DNA of 64,000 bases. Source: Caballeronia sp. dw_276 (lineage in GTDB: Bacteria > Pseudomonadota > Gammaproteobacteria > Burkholderiales > Burkholderiaceae). Of this stretch, positions 42,196 to 51,835 are shown one piece after another. How positions within the stretch are numbered: the stretch's first letter is position 1; each line of letters opens with the position of its first letter. The translations under genes were made by a program, and so were the position numbers. The notes below the pieces were generated by a model. That model worked only from the letters and a program-made list of their open reading frames with translations, was not told the origin of the DNA and made no database searches. The stretch spans positions 124,001 to 188,000 of the forward strand of contig NZ_JAAVUV010000003.1 of assembly GCF_018449635.1 (NCBI RefSeq). The letters are read 5' to 3'.

Positions 42196-43441
42196 ACCGC
42201 AACGCCTCCGCCGGACGGACCTTCGCGCCGCGCCAGCTCGGATAGAGCGTGGCGAGCGATGACAATACGAACGCGATCAAACCGATCCGGATCACGTCGG
42301 CGGGGACGAGTTCGGACGGCAGTTCGCTGATGAAATACACCGACGGCGGCAGGAACTGCACGCCAAAAAGATGTTCGATCCCCGGCACGAGCCACGGAAT
42401 GCTCCACGCTATAAGGCATCCGAGCGTCACGCCAATGGCCGTACCGATAAACCCGATCGTCACGCCCTGGATCACGAAGATTTTCATGATGGACCCGGGC
42501 TGCGCGCCGAGCGTGCGCAGGATGGCGATATCCGCTTGCTTATCGGTCACGGTCATCACCAGCGACGAAACCAGGTTGAACGCCGCGACCGCAATGATCA
42601 ACGTCAGGATGATGAACATCATGCGTTTTTCGATCTGCACGGCCGAGAACCACGTCTTGTTCTGCTGCGTCCAGTCGCGGATATAAAGGTCACCGGAAAG
42701 CGTCCGCGAAAGCTGCCGCGCGACTTCCGGCGCGCGTTGCATATCCTTGAGCTTCAGCCGCACGCCCGTTGGCGCGGGCAAGCGGAAGAGCGCTTGCGCG
42801 TCGGAGATGGAAATGAGCGCTAGCGTGGAGTCGTATTCGTAATGCCCCGACTCGAACACGCCGACGACCGTGAATTGCTTGAGCCTTGGCAACATGCCTG
42901 CCGGCGTGATGGTCCCTTCGGGCGCAACGAGCGTGATCTTGTCGCCCGTACCTACGCCAAGGTTGCTTGCAAGATCCCGTCCCAGCACGATGCCGAATCC
43001 GCCCGGCACGAGATCGGTGAGCTTGCCGCCCTTCATCTCCTTGCCGATATCGGACACTTGCGGTTCGAGCGTCGGCTCAACGCCGCGCAACGCGACGCCG
43101 CTGACAGCGCCTTGCCGCGTGAGCAGCGCTTGTGCATCCACGTAAGGGGCAGCCCCGATCACTTCCGGATTCTTGCGTGCTTGCTGCGCGGTCAATTGCC
43201 AGTTGGGCATGGACCCGGTCGGCGAAAAGATTTCGACGTGCGCGAGCACTGACAACATGCGGTCGCGGACCTCTTTCTGAAAGCCGTTCATTACCGACAG
43301 CACCACAATCAGCGCGGCCACGCCGAGCGCGATGCCGGACATCGATACCAGCGCGATGAACGAGATGAATCCGTTGCCGGTAGTGCGTTTGCCGGCGCGG
43401 GTGTAGCGCCAGCCGATCTGCCATTCATAGGGAAGTTTCAA
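42188..43441 (-). CDS. lolC: Lipoprotein-releasing ABC transporter permease LolC/E
   Basis: The 417 residues begin [19 protein letters not shown] and have four membrane segments with a large periplasmic domain between the first and second, the FtsX-type layout. [29 protein letters not shown] is the first membrane helix. With only one permease gene here, the complex may be a homodimer (LolF-like), unlike the LolCE of E. coli. Confidence 0.93.
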   Translation of the reverse strand: MKLPYEWQIGWRYTRAGKRTTGNGFISFIALVSMSGIALGVAALIVVLSVMNGFQKEVRDRMLSVLAHVEIFSPTGSMPNWQLTAQQARKNPEVIGAAPYVDAQALLTRQGAVSGVALRGVEPTLEPQVSDIGKEMKGGKLTDLVPGGFGIVLGRDLASNLGVGTGDKITLVAPEGTITPAGMLPRLKQFTVVGVFESGHYEYDSTLALISISDAQALFRLPAPTGVRLKLKDMQRAPEVARQLSRTLSGDLYIRDWTQQNKTWFSAVQIEKRMMFIILTLIIAVAAFNLVSSLVMTVTDKQADIAILRTLGAQPGSIMKIFVIQGVTIGFIGTAIGVTLGCLIAWSIPWLVPGIEHLFGVQFLPPSVYFISELPSELVPADVIRIGLIAFVLSSLATLYPSWRGAKVRPAEALRYE

Positions 43442-43796
43442 GCGATTCCTTTCAGCGTCTAACGTTCTTCGATCAGTCCATCGCGCATTTGGAGCACGGA
43501 TAAGCGTCCCGTGCGACTTGCGCCGTTTTTATAGCTGTTCCGTTCAATCCGATACGACCTGGACGCACACTCGCGCGTCCGATCAAGCGCGAAGTTTGCC
43601 ACACAATGCTTAAGCGTCCCTTTAACGGCGGGGACCTTGCATAGCAAAAAACGCCCGCAAAACGCACTCCACAGGCCATTCGGCCGATTTTCCGAAGCGC
43701 AAGCGCAGGTCATACTCGGCGAGCGCCCTGCTCCGCTTTATCCCTTGGGCGCGTCTACCAATTTAACTCTTTACGTATTACGCAAAACGTAATACG
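43442..43796. other. Intergenic region between lolC and higBA
   Basis: This is 355 bases without a supported gene. Near the higB side lies a perfect 9-bp palindrome (43774-43796). GCGCCC (43723-43728) and GGGCGC (43747-43752) form a further weak inverted repeat. I see no clear lolC promoter. Confidence 0.4.
43774..43796. promoter_or_regulatory. Probable HigA/HigBA operator palindrome
   Basis: CGTATTACG and CGTAATACG are perfect inverted repeats separated by CAAAA, ending ten bases before the higB ATG at 43806. A palindrome at this site is typical of HigA and HigBA binding, so autorepression is likely. Confidence 0.72.
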
Positions 43797-43805
43797 ATGA
43801 ACATA

Positions 43806-44084
43806 ATGATTCAAACGTTCCGATGCAAGGACACGCAAGCGCTGTACGAGGGCCAAACGCCGAAGCGGTTTCAGGCAATTGCGGATGTCGCAACCCGGAG
43901 GCTCTCGGCTCTGGACGCTTCGCACGAGCTGCGCGACCTGAAATCGCCACCCGGCAACTGCCTTGAACGGCTCTCAGGCGACCGCCGCGGTCAGCTGAGC
44001 ATCCGCATCAACAGCCAGTGGCGCGTTTGTTTCAAATGGACGACGAAAGGTCCGGTCGACGTCGAAATCATTGATTATCACTGA
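43806..44084 (+). CDS. higB: Type II toxin HigB (RelE superfamily)
   Basis: HigB is a ribosome-dependent mRNA interferase. The 92 residues starting MIQTFRCKDTQALYEG show the family's GDRRGQLSIRINSQWRVCF and VDVEIIDYH. I use the ATG at 43806 because homologues start here; an ATG three codons earlier touches the operator. No Shine-Dalgarno is visible. The antitoxin gene follows after 15 bases. Confidence 0.9.
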   Translation: MIQTFRCKDTQALYEGQTPKRFQAIADVATRRLSALDASHELRDLKSPPGNCLERLSGDRRGQLSIRINSQWRVCFKWTTKGPVDVEIIDYH

Positions 44085-44099
44085 GCAGGTTGATTCACC

Positions 44100-44402
44100 A
44101 TGTCCAAAAATGGAATGCGCGCAGTTCATCCGGGAGAAATTCTCCGCGAAGATTATCTGGTACCGCTGGAAATGAGCGTGAACGCGCTCTCACTGGCGCT
44201 CAACGTGCCGGCAACGAGGCTGCACGAGATCGTGAAGGAACGTCGCGGCATCACGGCGGATACGGCTTATCGTCTCGCGCGCTACTTCGACACCACGCCT
44301 GAATTCTGGTTGAATCTGCAGGCCATGTTTGACCTCAAGACGCTGCCAACGCGCAGCGAAATCGATCGCAAGGTCGAACCGCGCGAGCTGACCCGCCCCT
44401 GA
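44100..44402 (+). CDS. higA: Antitoxin HigA (XRE-type HTH)
   Basis: The 100-residue antitoxin starts MSKNGMRAVHPGEILREDYL, with a helix-turn-helix (NALSLALNVPATRLHEIVKE) and the AYRLARYFDTTPEFWLNLQ block found in HigA. It should neutralise HigB and repress the pair from the upstream palindrome. Toxin-before-antitoxin order is normal for hig. Confidence 0.92.
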   Translation: MSKNGMRAVHPGEILREDYLVPLEMSVNALSLALNVPATRLHEIVKERRGITADTAYRLARYFDTTPEFWLNLQAMFDLKTLPTRSEIDRKVEPRELTRP

Positions 44403-44446
44403 CGCACCGGGGCGAGCGAAGGAAGCGTCGGGCCCTTTGCCATACA

Positions 44447-45556
44447 ATGCCCAGCATCATGCCTACGCCCAAGCTCCACGATCTCCATCTCCTTCTTCCG
44501 TTCGCGCTGCCGTCGGCTGCGGACGCCGCAACCGCGCTGCATACACTCGCCCGCCCTGCGCTCGATCGGCTGCTTGCCCGCGCAACGCTCGATGAACGCG
44601 TTATCGGCGAGGATTTCCAGCGCACCCTTCCACATGAGCGCTGGATCGCGCGGCAGTTCGGCTTGGTGAACGAATCCTCAAAGCAAGCCGCCGACGAAGC
44701 GCCGCTCGCGCCCTACATGCTGCTCGCCGACGGCGGTACCCCGGGCGACGCCACGTGGGCATGCGTCGAGCCGGTCCACGTTCGTATTGCGCGCGACCAT
44801 CTGGTGCTGATCGATCCGGCGACGCTCGGCGTGGAAGATCAGGAAGCGCGCACGCTTTTCGATGTCGTCAAGCCGCTGATAGAAGACCTCGGCCTCGCGA
44901 TCCAGGCGCCTCAACCCGTTCGCTGGTACGTCACGGGAGAGAGTCTCGGCACGCTCGCCGGCGCGTCGCCGTTACGGGCGAGCGGCCGCAACATCGAAAT
45001 CTGGCTGCCGCACGAAGCTGGCACGGGCGAACGCTCGCGGGCATGGATGAAATTGCAGAACGAAGTGCAGATGGCGTGGTTCGAACATCCGCTCAACGAA
45101 GCGCGCGAAATGCGCGGCCTGCCCGCGATCAACTCGATCTGGCTGCACGCACAGGGCGCCATGCGCAGCGTGACGAGTCCCTTTGCGCGGGTGATGTCGA
45201 GCGCAGCGGCTACGCGTGGCCTTGCGCTCGCCGCCGATCTCGTTCCGCAAGCGCCGCCGGCATCGTTCGAGGCTCTCGCAGCTGACCAAAATCAAGCCGA
45301 TGGCCGCACACTGATCGAACTCGATCCGTTCTCGGCGCCGTTCATCGAGCAGGACTGGGCGCGATGGAACGAGGCGCTCGGCATGCTTGAGCGCGACTGG
45401 TTCGCGCCCGCGCTCGCGGCGCTCGAAGACGGCACGCTCGACACGTTGCGGCTTACTTTGTGCAGCGATACCGGCTCGGTATCACTGACCATTACACGCG
45501 GCGCGTTGCGCAAATTCTGGCGGCGACGCCCGATCGCCGCGCTGCTCATCGAATAG
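44447..45556 (+). CDS. RpfE-like uncharacterised protein next to recJ
   Basis: The 369-residue product has no domain I can assign with confidence. It resembles the RpfE group, some members of which are annotated as a cofactor-independent phosphoglycerate mutase, though no alkaline-phosphatase-type metal motif is visible. Features are LHLLLPFALPSAADAA near the start and ARWNEALGMLERDWFAPALAAL near the end. The order rpfE-recJ-prfB-lysS recalls the rpf region of Xanthomonas. A second ATG at 44459 is possible. Confidence 0.72.
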   Translation: MPSIMPTPKLHDLHLLLPFALPSAADAATALHTLARPALDRLLARATLDERVIGEDFQRTLPHERWIARQFGLVNESSKQAADEAPLAPYMLLADGGTPGDATWACVEPVHVRIARDHLVLIDPATLGVEDQEARTLFDVVKPLIEDLGLAIQAPQPVRWYVTGESLGTLAGASPLRASGRNIEIWLPHEAGTGERSRAWMKLQNEVQMAWFEHPLNEAREMRGLPAINSIWLHAQGAMRSVTSPFARVMSSAAATRGLALAADLVPQAPPASFEALAADQNQADGRTLIELDPFSAPFIEQDWARWNEALGMLERDWFAPALAALEDGTLDTLRLTLCSDTGSVSLTITRGALRKFWRRRPIAALLIE

Positions 45557-45568
45557 AAGTTGGAACGA

Positions 45569-47275
45569 ATGACTCGAATCGTTACTCGCGCCCCCTCTCC
45601 CGCCGACGCCGCCGTTCTCGTGCGTCACGGCGTTCATCCGGTTATCGCGCGGCTTTACGCGGCGCGCGGCGTGTGTTCGCCGGACGAGATCGAAACGGAG
45701 CTGAAGAAGTTGCATGCACCCGTCGGGCTCAAGGGATGCGACGAAGCGGCCGTCGTTCTTGCCGATGCACTCGCGTCGAAACGCCGGATGCTGGTCGTCG
45801 CCGACTACGATTGCGACGGCGCGACCGCCTGCGCAGTGGCCGTGCGCGGCTTGCGGATGTTCGGTGCGCAGATCGACTATCTGGTGCCGAATCGTTTCGA
45901 ATACGGTTATGGGTTGACGCCCGAGATCGTTGCGCTGGCAGCCGGTCGCGCGGGCGGCAAGCCCGACCTGCTGATTACGGTCGATAACGGCATTGCCAGC
46001 GTGGATGGCGTGGAAGCGGCAAATGCGCTGGGTATCGATGTGCTTGTCACCGATCACCATCTGCCCGGCGACGACTTGCCACCGGCGCGCGCAATCGTGA
46101 ATCCAAATCAGCCGGGCTGCGACTTTCCGAGCAAGTGCATCGCGGGCGTCGGCGTGATTTTCTATGTGCTGCTGGCATTGCGGGCAGAACTACGGCGCCG
46201 CAACGCTTTCACCGATTCAATGCCTGAACCACGTCTTGACGGCCTGCTCGATCTGGTGGCGCTCGGAACCGTCGCCGACGTGGTCAAGCTCGATCCGAAT
46301 AACCGCATTCTCGTTGCGCAGGGCTTGAAGCGGATTCGCGCGGGACGCATGCAGCCGGGCATCGCGGCGCTGTTTCGTGCGGCGGCCCGCGACGCGCGTG
46401 TCGCATCCGGCTTCGATCTCGGTTTTGCGCTCGGGCCGCGGCTGAACGCAGCCGGACGATTGTCGGATATGTCGCTGGGCATTGAATGCCTGATTACCGA
46501 CGACATCGGCCGCGCGTGGGAACTCGCGCAGCAACTTGATGGAATCAACCGCGAGCGGCGCGAAATCGAAGCCGGGATGCAGGAACAGGCGCTGGAAGAA
46601 CTGGCGAACATCGATCCGGCCGATTCCGCGACGCTGACGCTGTTCAATCCCGCGTGGCATCAGGGCGTGATCGGGATTGTCGCGGGGCGTTTGAAGGAGA
46701 AATTTCATCGGCCGTCGTTCACTTTTGCGCACGCGGATGACAGCGGGGTTTTATCGAAGGGGTCGGGGCGTTCCATTCCCGGTTTTCATCTGCGCGACGC
46801 GGTGGACCTGATTTCGAAGCGCGAACCGGGAATGATCGTGAAATTCGGCGGCCACGCGATGGCTGCGGGAATGACGATCGTCACCGCCGATATTCCGCGC
46901 TTCACCGCCGCGTTCGAAGCGGTCGGACGCGAATGGCTGACAAAGGACGCTTTATCGCGGGTGGTTGAAACCGACGGCGAGCTCGAGGACGCCTATTTCA
47001 CGCCGCAATTCGTCGAACTGATCGATAACGCCGTCTGGGGCCAGGGCTTTCCAGCACCGGTTTTCTCCGGCGAATTCGAAGTGGCATCGCAGGCGCTGGT
47101 GAAGGACAAGCATCTGAAACTGCAATTGCGGCGCGGCCAGCAGCGCTTCAACGCCATCTGGTTCAATCACACGGACACGTTGCCGAATCGCACGGTGGTG
47201 GCGTACCGGCTGGTTTCCGATACCTGGAACGGCGTTGCGCGCGTGCAAATGATCGTGGAGCACGCGCTGGGATGA
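45569..47275 (+). CDS. recJ: Single-stranded-DNA exonuclease RecJ
   Basis: RecJ degrades single-stranded DNA 5' to 3' in recombination and mismatch repair. The 568 residues have VADYDCDGATA, the DHH motif in VTDHHLPG, ALGTVADVV and the DHHA1 segment FGGHAMAAGM. The ATG at 45569 is preferred to an in-frame TTG nine bases earlier. It follows the RpfE-like gene by 12 bases. Confidence 0.95.
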   Translation: MTRIVTRAPSPADAAVLVRHGVHPVIARLYAARGVCSPDEIETELKKLHAPVGLKGCDEAAVVLADALASKRRMLVVADYDCDGATACAVAVRGLRMFGAQIDYLVPNRFEYGYGLTPEIVALAAGRAGGKPDLLITVDNGIASVDGVEAANALGIDVLVTDHHLPGDDLPPARAIVNPNQPGCDFPSKCIAGVGVIFYVLLALRAELRRRNAFTDSMPEPRLDGLLDLVALGTVADVVKLDPNNRILVAQGLKRIRAGRMQPGIAALFRAAARDARVASGFDLGFALGPRLNAAGRLSDMSLGIECLITDDIGRAWELAQQLDGINRERREIEAGMQEQALEELANIDPADSATLTLFNPAWHQGVIGIVAGRLKEKFHRPSFTFAHADDSGVLSKGSGRSIPGFHLRDAVDLISKREPGMIVKFGGHAMAAGMTIVTADIPRFTAAFEAVGREWLTKDALSRVVETDGELEDAYFTPQFVELIDNAVWGQGFPAPVFSGEFEVASQALVKDKHLKLQLRRGQQRFNAIWFNHTDTLPNRTVVAYRLVSDTWNGVARVQMIVEHALG

Positions 47276-47324
47276 AACACATTCGCCGGGCCTTCGACGC
47301 GCCCAGCGAGCTTTCCCGCTAAGT

Positions 47325-47330
47325 TATAAT
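47325..47330 (+). promoter_or_regulatory. Candidate -10 element of prfB
   Basis: A perfect TATAAT lies 34 bases before the prfB ATG. No adequate -35 is at the right spacing, so it is offered with low confidence. Confidence 0.35.
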
Positions 47331-47364
47331 TTCCCTCTTAGCCAAAAAACCTGAAAACGATCAA

Positions 47365-48469
47365 ATGGAAGCGGAACGTCTAAACGCAATCGAGAACCTC
47401 CTCGCCGACCTGCGCCACCGCGCCGGCGAGCTCCGGGGGTATCTTTGACTACGACGCCAAGGCTCTTCGCCTCGACGAAGTAAATCGAGTACTTGAAGAC
47501 CCGAACGTCTGGAACGACTCGAAAAACGCCCAGGCACTCGGGCGCGAGAAGAAGCTGCTCGACGGCGTCGTGACAACCATCACGGACCTCGATAACGACC
47601 TGCGCGACACGCAGGATCTCTTCGACATGGCGCGCGAGGAAAACGACGAAGACACGCTCGTCTCGTGCGAAGCGGACGCGGCAGCGCTTCAAAAGCGCGT
47701 CGAAGACATGGAATTCCGCCGGATGTTCTCGAATCCGGCCGATCCCAACAATTGCTTTATCGACATTCAGGCGGGCGCCGGCGGCACCGAAGCGTGCGAC
47801 TGGGCGGCCATGCTGATGCGCCAATACCTTCGGTATTGCGAGCGCAAGGGCTTCAAGACCGAAGTGCTGGAAGAATCCGACGGCGATGTGGCCGGGATCA
47901 AGAGCGCGACCATCAAGGTGGAAGGCGAATACGCATACGGTTTCCTGCGTACGGAAACCGGCGTGCACCGGCTCGTGCGCAAGTCGCCGTTCGATTCATC
48001 GGGTGGACGCCATACGTCGTTTTCGTCGATCTTCGTGTATCCGGAAGTCGACGATTCCATCGAAATCGATATCAATCCGGCGGACATTCGCACGGACACG
48101 TACCGCGCGTCGGGCGCCGGCGGCCAGCACATCAACAAGACCGATTCCGCGGTGCGTTTGACGCACGGGCCGACGGGCATTGTCGTGCAATGCCAGAACG
48201 ACCGCTCGCAGCACCGCAATCGCGCCGAAGCCATGATGATGCTCAAGGCCAAGCTGTACGAGTTCGAAATGCGCAAGCGCCAGGTCGAGAAAGACAACCT
48301 GGAAAACAGCAAGACGGACGTGGGCTGGGGTCACCAGATTCGCTCGTACGTGCTCGATAACAGCCGGATCAAGGATTTGCGCACGAACGTGGAAATCAGC
48401 AACACGAAATCCGTGCTCGACGGTGATCTGGATGACTTCATCGGCGCCAGCCTGAAACAGGGCGTGTAA
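47365..48469 (+). CDS. prfB: Peptide chain release factor 2, made by +1 programmed frameshift
   Basis: RF2 ends translation at UGA and UAA. The first 27 codons, from ATG at 47365, run to an in-frame UGA at 47446-47448; a slip forward by one base at CTT continues with GAC at 47447, giving 367 residues. The slip site is the classic one: a Shine-Dalgarno-like GGGGGT followed by ATCTTTGAC. The main frame has [14 protein letters not shown] and the peptidyl-transferase loop [10 protein letters not shown]. The UGA and shift site make RF2 regulate itself. Simple ORF calling misses the N-terminus. Confidence 0.97.
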
Positions 48470-48607
48470 GCAAAGCACGCTCAAAGCATTTTTTGCAGCG
48501 ACGTTCTGCAGCAATTCACCGCAGCATGACGTCGCTGATATTTGCGGCCGTCGACCGGATCAGGTCTCAATTCAGCCGCATTCACCGTATTCATCGCCGA
48601 AGACATC

Positions 48608-50134
48608 ATGACCGAACCGACTCAGCCGGGCGCAGCTCCCGAACTGGAAGAAAACCAGATCCTCGCCGAGCGTCGCGACAAACTCCGTGCGTTGCGCGAG
48701 CAAGGTATTGCGTTTCCGAACGACTTCCGTCCGACCCATCAAGCCGCCGCACTGCAAGCCGATTACGCCGACAAAGACAAGGAAGCGCTCGAAGCCGAGC
48801 CGCTGCAAGTCGCGGTCGCCGGCCGGATGATGCTTAAACGCGTGATGGGCAAGGCGAGTTTTGCGACTGTGCAGGACGGCAGCGGCCAGATCCAGTTCTT
48901 CATCACGCCGGCGGACGTCGGCCAGGAAGTCTACGACGCGTTCAAAAAATGGGACCTGGGCGACATCGTCGCGTCGAAGGGTGTTTTGTTCCGCACGAAC
49001 AAAGGCGAATTGTCCGTTCGATGCACCGAGCTGCGCCTGCTGACCAAGTCGCTGCGCCCTCTTCCCGATAAATTCCACGGGCTGTCCGATCAGGAAATGC
49101 GCTATCGCCAGCGTTATGTCGACCTGATCGTGACGCCGGAAACCCGTCAAACGTTCATCGCGCGGACAAAGGCATTTGCGTCGATCCGCAGTTTCATGGC
49201 GAAGGCGGATTTCATGGAAGTGGAAACGCCGATGCTGCATCCGATTCCGGGCGGCGCCGCGGCAAAGCCGTTCATCACGCATCACAACGCGCTCGATATG
49301 CAGATGTTCCTGCGTATTGCACCCGAGTTGTATTTGAAGCGCCTGGTCGTCGGCGGCTTCGAGCGCGTATTCGAGATCAACCGCAATTTCCGTAACGAAG
49401 GTGTGTCGCCACGACACAACCCCGAGTTCACGATGATGGAGTTCTACGCCGCGTACACGGATTACACGTGGATGATGGACTTCACCGAAGCGCTGATACG
49501 GCAGGCGGCCGTCGACGCCCGAGGCACCGCGAACATAACGTATCAAGGGCGCGAACTGGATTTGTCGAAGCCGTTCCATCGGTTGACGATTTGCGAGGCG
49601 ATTCAGAAATACGCGCCGCAATACACGAGCGAACAACTGGCCGACGCCACGTTCCTGCGTGCCGAGCTCAAGAAGTTCGGCGTCGATGCATCTCAGCCGC
49701 AATTCCTGAATGCGGGCGTGGGCGCGCTGCAACTCGCGTTGTTCGAGGAGACGGCCGAGTCGCAATTGTGGGAGCCGACGTTTATTGTCGATTATCCGCT
49801 GGAAGTTTCGCCGTTGGCGCGCGCATCGGATACGGCTCCTGGCATCACCGAGCGCTTCGAATTGTTCATCACGGGCCGCGAAATCGCGAACGGTTTCTCC
49901 GAGTTGAACGATCCCGAAGATCAGGCCGCGCGATTCCAGAAGCAGGTCGACCAGAAAGATGCCGGCGACGAAGAAGCCATGTTCTATGACGCCGACTACA
50001 TTCGCGCGCTCGAACACGGCATGCCGCCGACGGGCGGTTGCGGGATTGGTATCGACCGAATGGTGATGTTGCTCACCGACAGTCCGAGCATTCGCGACGT
50101 GATCCTCTTCCCGCATTTGCGTCGGGAAGACTGA
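48608..50134 (+). CDS. lysS: Lysyl-tRNA synthetase, class II
   Basis: LysRS charges tRNA(Lys). The 508 residues start [18 protein letters not shown], continue with the OB anticodon domain ([22 protein letters not shown]) and the class II core with [20 protein letters not shown] (motif 2) and [13 protein letters not shown] (motif 3). It follows prfB by 138 bases, the order also found in E. coli. Confidence 0.97.
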   Translation: MTEPTQPGAAPELEENQILAERRDKLRALREQGIAFPNDFRPTHQAAALQADYADKDKEALEAEPLQVAVAGRMMLKRVMGKASFATVQDGSGQIQFFITPADVGQEVYDAFKKWDLGDIVASKGVLFRTNKGELSVRCTELRLLTKSLRPLPDKFHGLSDQEMRYRQRYVDLIVTPETRQTFIARTKAFASIRSFMAKADFMEVETPMLHPIPGGAAAKPFITHHNALDMQMFLRIAPELYLKRLVVGGFERVFEINRNFRNEGVSPRHNPEFTMMEFYAAYTDYTWMMDFTEALIRQAAVDARGTANITYQGRELDLSKPFHRLTICEAIQKYAPQYTSEQLADATFLRAELKKFGVDASQPQFLNAGVGALQLALFEETAESQLWEPTFIVDYPLEVSPLARASDTAPGITERFELFITGREIANGFSELNDPEDQAARFQKQVDQKDAGDEEAMFYDADYIRALEHGMPPTGGCGIGIDRMVMLLTDSPSIRDVILFPHLRRED

Positions 50135-50437
50135 TTTCCGGCAACACGGCTCATTTGTAAAAAAGGCGCGAAAAGCGCCTTTTTTGCGTTCTAACACGAA
50201 TCGAGTTTGTAACTTTAGGTAAAAGGCGCCCGTGCCGCGAGGGGGCCCAAACGTTCTTATGCCTGAAAACCCTTATAAAACAAGGCCACGTAGCACATCC
50301 TGAGCCCGGTGCGGTTCTTGCATCTAAAGGTCGCATGTAAACGTTACAAATTGGTAAACCTGGCGGTTCAATCCGCCGCAAACTGGAAGCATGAAACACC
50401 GCAACGTCGCACTCTGCCTTGAGACGGAGGTTCAAAA
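50135..50437. other. Intergenic region between lysS and the glycine-zipper gene
   Basis: This is 303 bases holding the lysS terminator (50159-50185), then AT-rich runs such as GTAAACGTTACAAATTGGTAA just before the next gene. No gene or clear promoter is supported. GGAGG before 50438 is the next gene's ribosome-binding site. Confidence 0.4.
50159..50185 (+). terminator. lysS terminator
   Basis: AAAAAAGGCGC and GCGCCTTTTTT form an 11-bp stem with a GAAAA loop, ending in T. It starts 24 bases after the lysS stop. Confidence 0.92.
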
Positions 50438-51154
50438 ATGGATAACAGCAACGACAACATGACCACACCGAATTCACGTAATCGCAAGATCCATCCGCTG
50501 GTTGCCACTGCTGCGGGCGCGGTCATCATCGCGAGTCTGGCGGCTACGGCAGCCGTTACCGGCCTTTTCCCGAAAGCGTCCAGCACGTCGCCGATGAATG
50601 ACCAGACGCAAGCGGCGCAGGTTGCAACGCAGCCGGCTGCACCCACCGCGGCTCAAGCGCAAGCGCAGCAACAGGCTCAGCAAGCGCAACTCGCGCAGCA
50701 GCAAGCGGCCCAGCAACAGCAAGCCGCGCAGGAACAGCAGGCTCGCCAGGTTGCCCAACAACAGCAACAGCCCGTCCAGCAGCCAAACTACGCGCAGCAG
50801 CAACCTGCGCAAGCGGCGTATTGCTCGACGTGCGGCACCGTCGAAGCCATCTCGGCCGTGAAGCGTGAAGGCCATGGCACGGGCATCGGCGCAGTGGGCG
50901 GCGCGGTGGCAGGCGGTCTTATCGGTAATCAATTTGGTCGCGGGGGCGGCCGGACCGGCATGACGATTCTTGGCGCGTTGGGCGGCGGTCTCGGCGGCAA
51001 CGCAGTTGAGAAACATCTACGCAGCGAAACCGATTATTCAGTACGCGTGCATATGGAAAACGGCAAGACGCGATACTTCACGTATCGCGAGCCGCCGCCG
51101 TTCAGCCAGGGCCAACGCGTGCGCATCGAGAACGGCACGCTGGCTGCGGGCTGA
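50438..51154 (+). CDS. Glycine-zipper 2TM domain protein with a Gln/Ala-rich linker
   Basis: The 238-residue protein has one N-terminal membrane segment (VATAAGAVIIASLAATAAVTG), a long linker of Gln and Ala (about residues 65-125), then a C-terminal domain with CSTCGTVEAIS and the glycine zipper GTGIGAVGGAVAGGLIGNQF and GALGGGLGGNA, as in SlyB-like and 17-kDa antigen proteins. It likely spans the periplasm. GGAGG precedes the ATG. Confidence 0.85.
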   Translation: MDNSNDNMTTPNSRNRKIHPLVATAAGAVIIASLAATAAVTGLFPKASSTSPMNDQTQAAQVATQPAAPTAAQAQAQQQAQQAQLAQQQAAQQQQAAQEQQARQVAQQQQQPVQQPNYAQQQPAQAAYCSTCGTVEAISAVKREGHGTGIGAVGGAVAGGLIGNQFGRGGGRTGMTILGALGGGLGGNAVEKHLRSETDYSVRVHMENGKTRYFTYREPPPFSQGQRVRIENGTLAAG

Positions 51155-51173
51155 TCTTGGTTCAACGCTAAAA

Positions 51174-51211
51174 AGCAAAACGGCGATTCCTTCTGGAATC
51201 GCCGTTTTGCT
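51174..51211. terminator. Hairpin between the glycine-zipper gene and iscX
   Basis: A perfect 17-bp inverted repeat (51174-51190 with 51195-51211, loop TTCT) lies between the two convergent genes. Its stem contains AAAA/TTTT rather than a clean T-run outside, so it may act on both strands. Confidence 0.75.
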
Positions 51212-51231
51212 ATGTTTTTCGCCAGCGCCGC

Positions 51232-51429
51232 TCAGTAATCCGCGTCCTCGATCCACGCCGCCTGAATCGACTCGAGTATCCTTTCGTTGGATTTTTCCGG
51301 GTCGTCGTCGAAACCGGCCAGCTCCGTCACCCACCGATGCAAATCCGTAAATCGCACGAACTGCGGATCGACGTTCTGATGCGCGTCGGTCAGTGCCATC
51401 GCGATGTCCTGCGTATCTGTCCACTTCAT
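51232..51429 (-). CDS. iscX: Fe-S assembly protein IscX
   Basis: IscX is a 65-residue acidic protein that binds IscS and modulates the rate of cluster assembly. MKWTDTQDIAMALTD and VRFTDLHRWV match the family, as does the C-terminal WIEDADY. It is the last gene of the isc operon. Confidence 0.93.
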   Translation of the reverse strand: MKWTDTQDIAMALTDAHQNVDPQFVRFTDLHRWVTELAGFDDDPEKSNERILESIQAAWIEDADY

Positions 51430-51463
51430 GGCAAACGCTCCTGTCTCAAGGTCCCTGATAGCT

Positions 51464-51805
51464 TCAGTGATTCTCTTTAGCGTGATTGATGGTGTAGCGC
51501 GGGATCTCGACCACGAGATCCTCGTCGGCGGGGGCCATCGCCTGACATGATAACCGCGACGTCGGTTCGAGTCCCCAGGCCTTGTCGAGCAAATCGTCCT
51601 CGTCCTCTTCTGAAGGCACCAACGCGTTGAACCCTTCGCGAATGATCACGTGGCACGTGGTGCAGGCGCACGACTTCTCGCACGCGTGCTCGATCTCGAT
51701 GCCGTTATCCAGCAAGTTGTCACAAATACTCTTCGATGTATCCGCGTCGATCACCGCGCCATCCGGGCACAACTCGACGTGGGGCAAAACTACGATCTGG
51801 GGCAT
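51464..51805 (-). CDS. fdx: ISC-type 2Fe-2S ferredoxin
   Basis: This 113-residue ferredoxin supplies electrons for Fe-S assembly. Cluster ligands are in EHACEKSCACTTCHVI and the later LSCQAM. It sits between hscA and iscX. Confidence 0.95.
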   Translation of the reverse strand: MPQIVVLPHVELCPDGAVIDADTSKSICDNLLDNGIEIEHACEKSCACTTCHVIIREGFNALVPSEEDEDDLLDKAWGLEPTSRLSCQAMAPADEDLVVEIPRYTINHAKENH

Positions 51806-51835
51806 GACTTCTTTCCGTTCTATATCAGGGTGGGC

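Noticed and set aside
43442-44402. higBA as part of a larger mobile island
   Set aside because: I see no integrase, transposase, direct repeat ends or tRNA target; only the two genes are accessory.
48572-50197. 541-codon minus-strand open frame opposite lysS
   Set aside because: lysS is complete and conserved; the antisense frame has no ribosome-binding site or recognisable protein.
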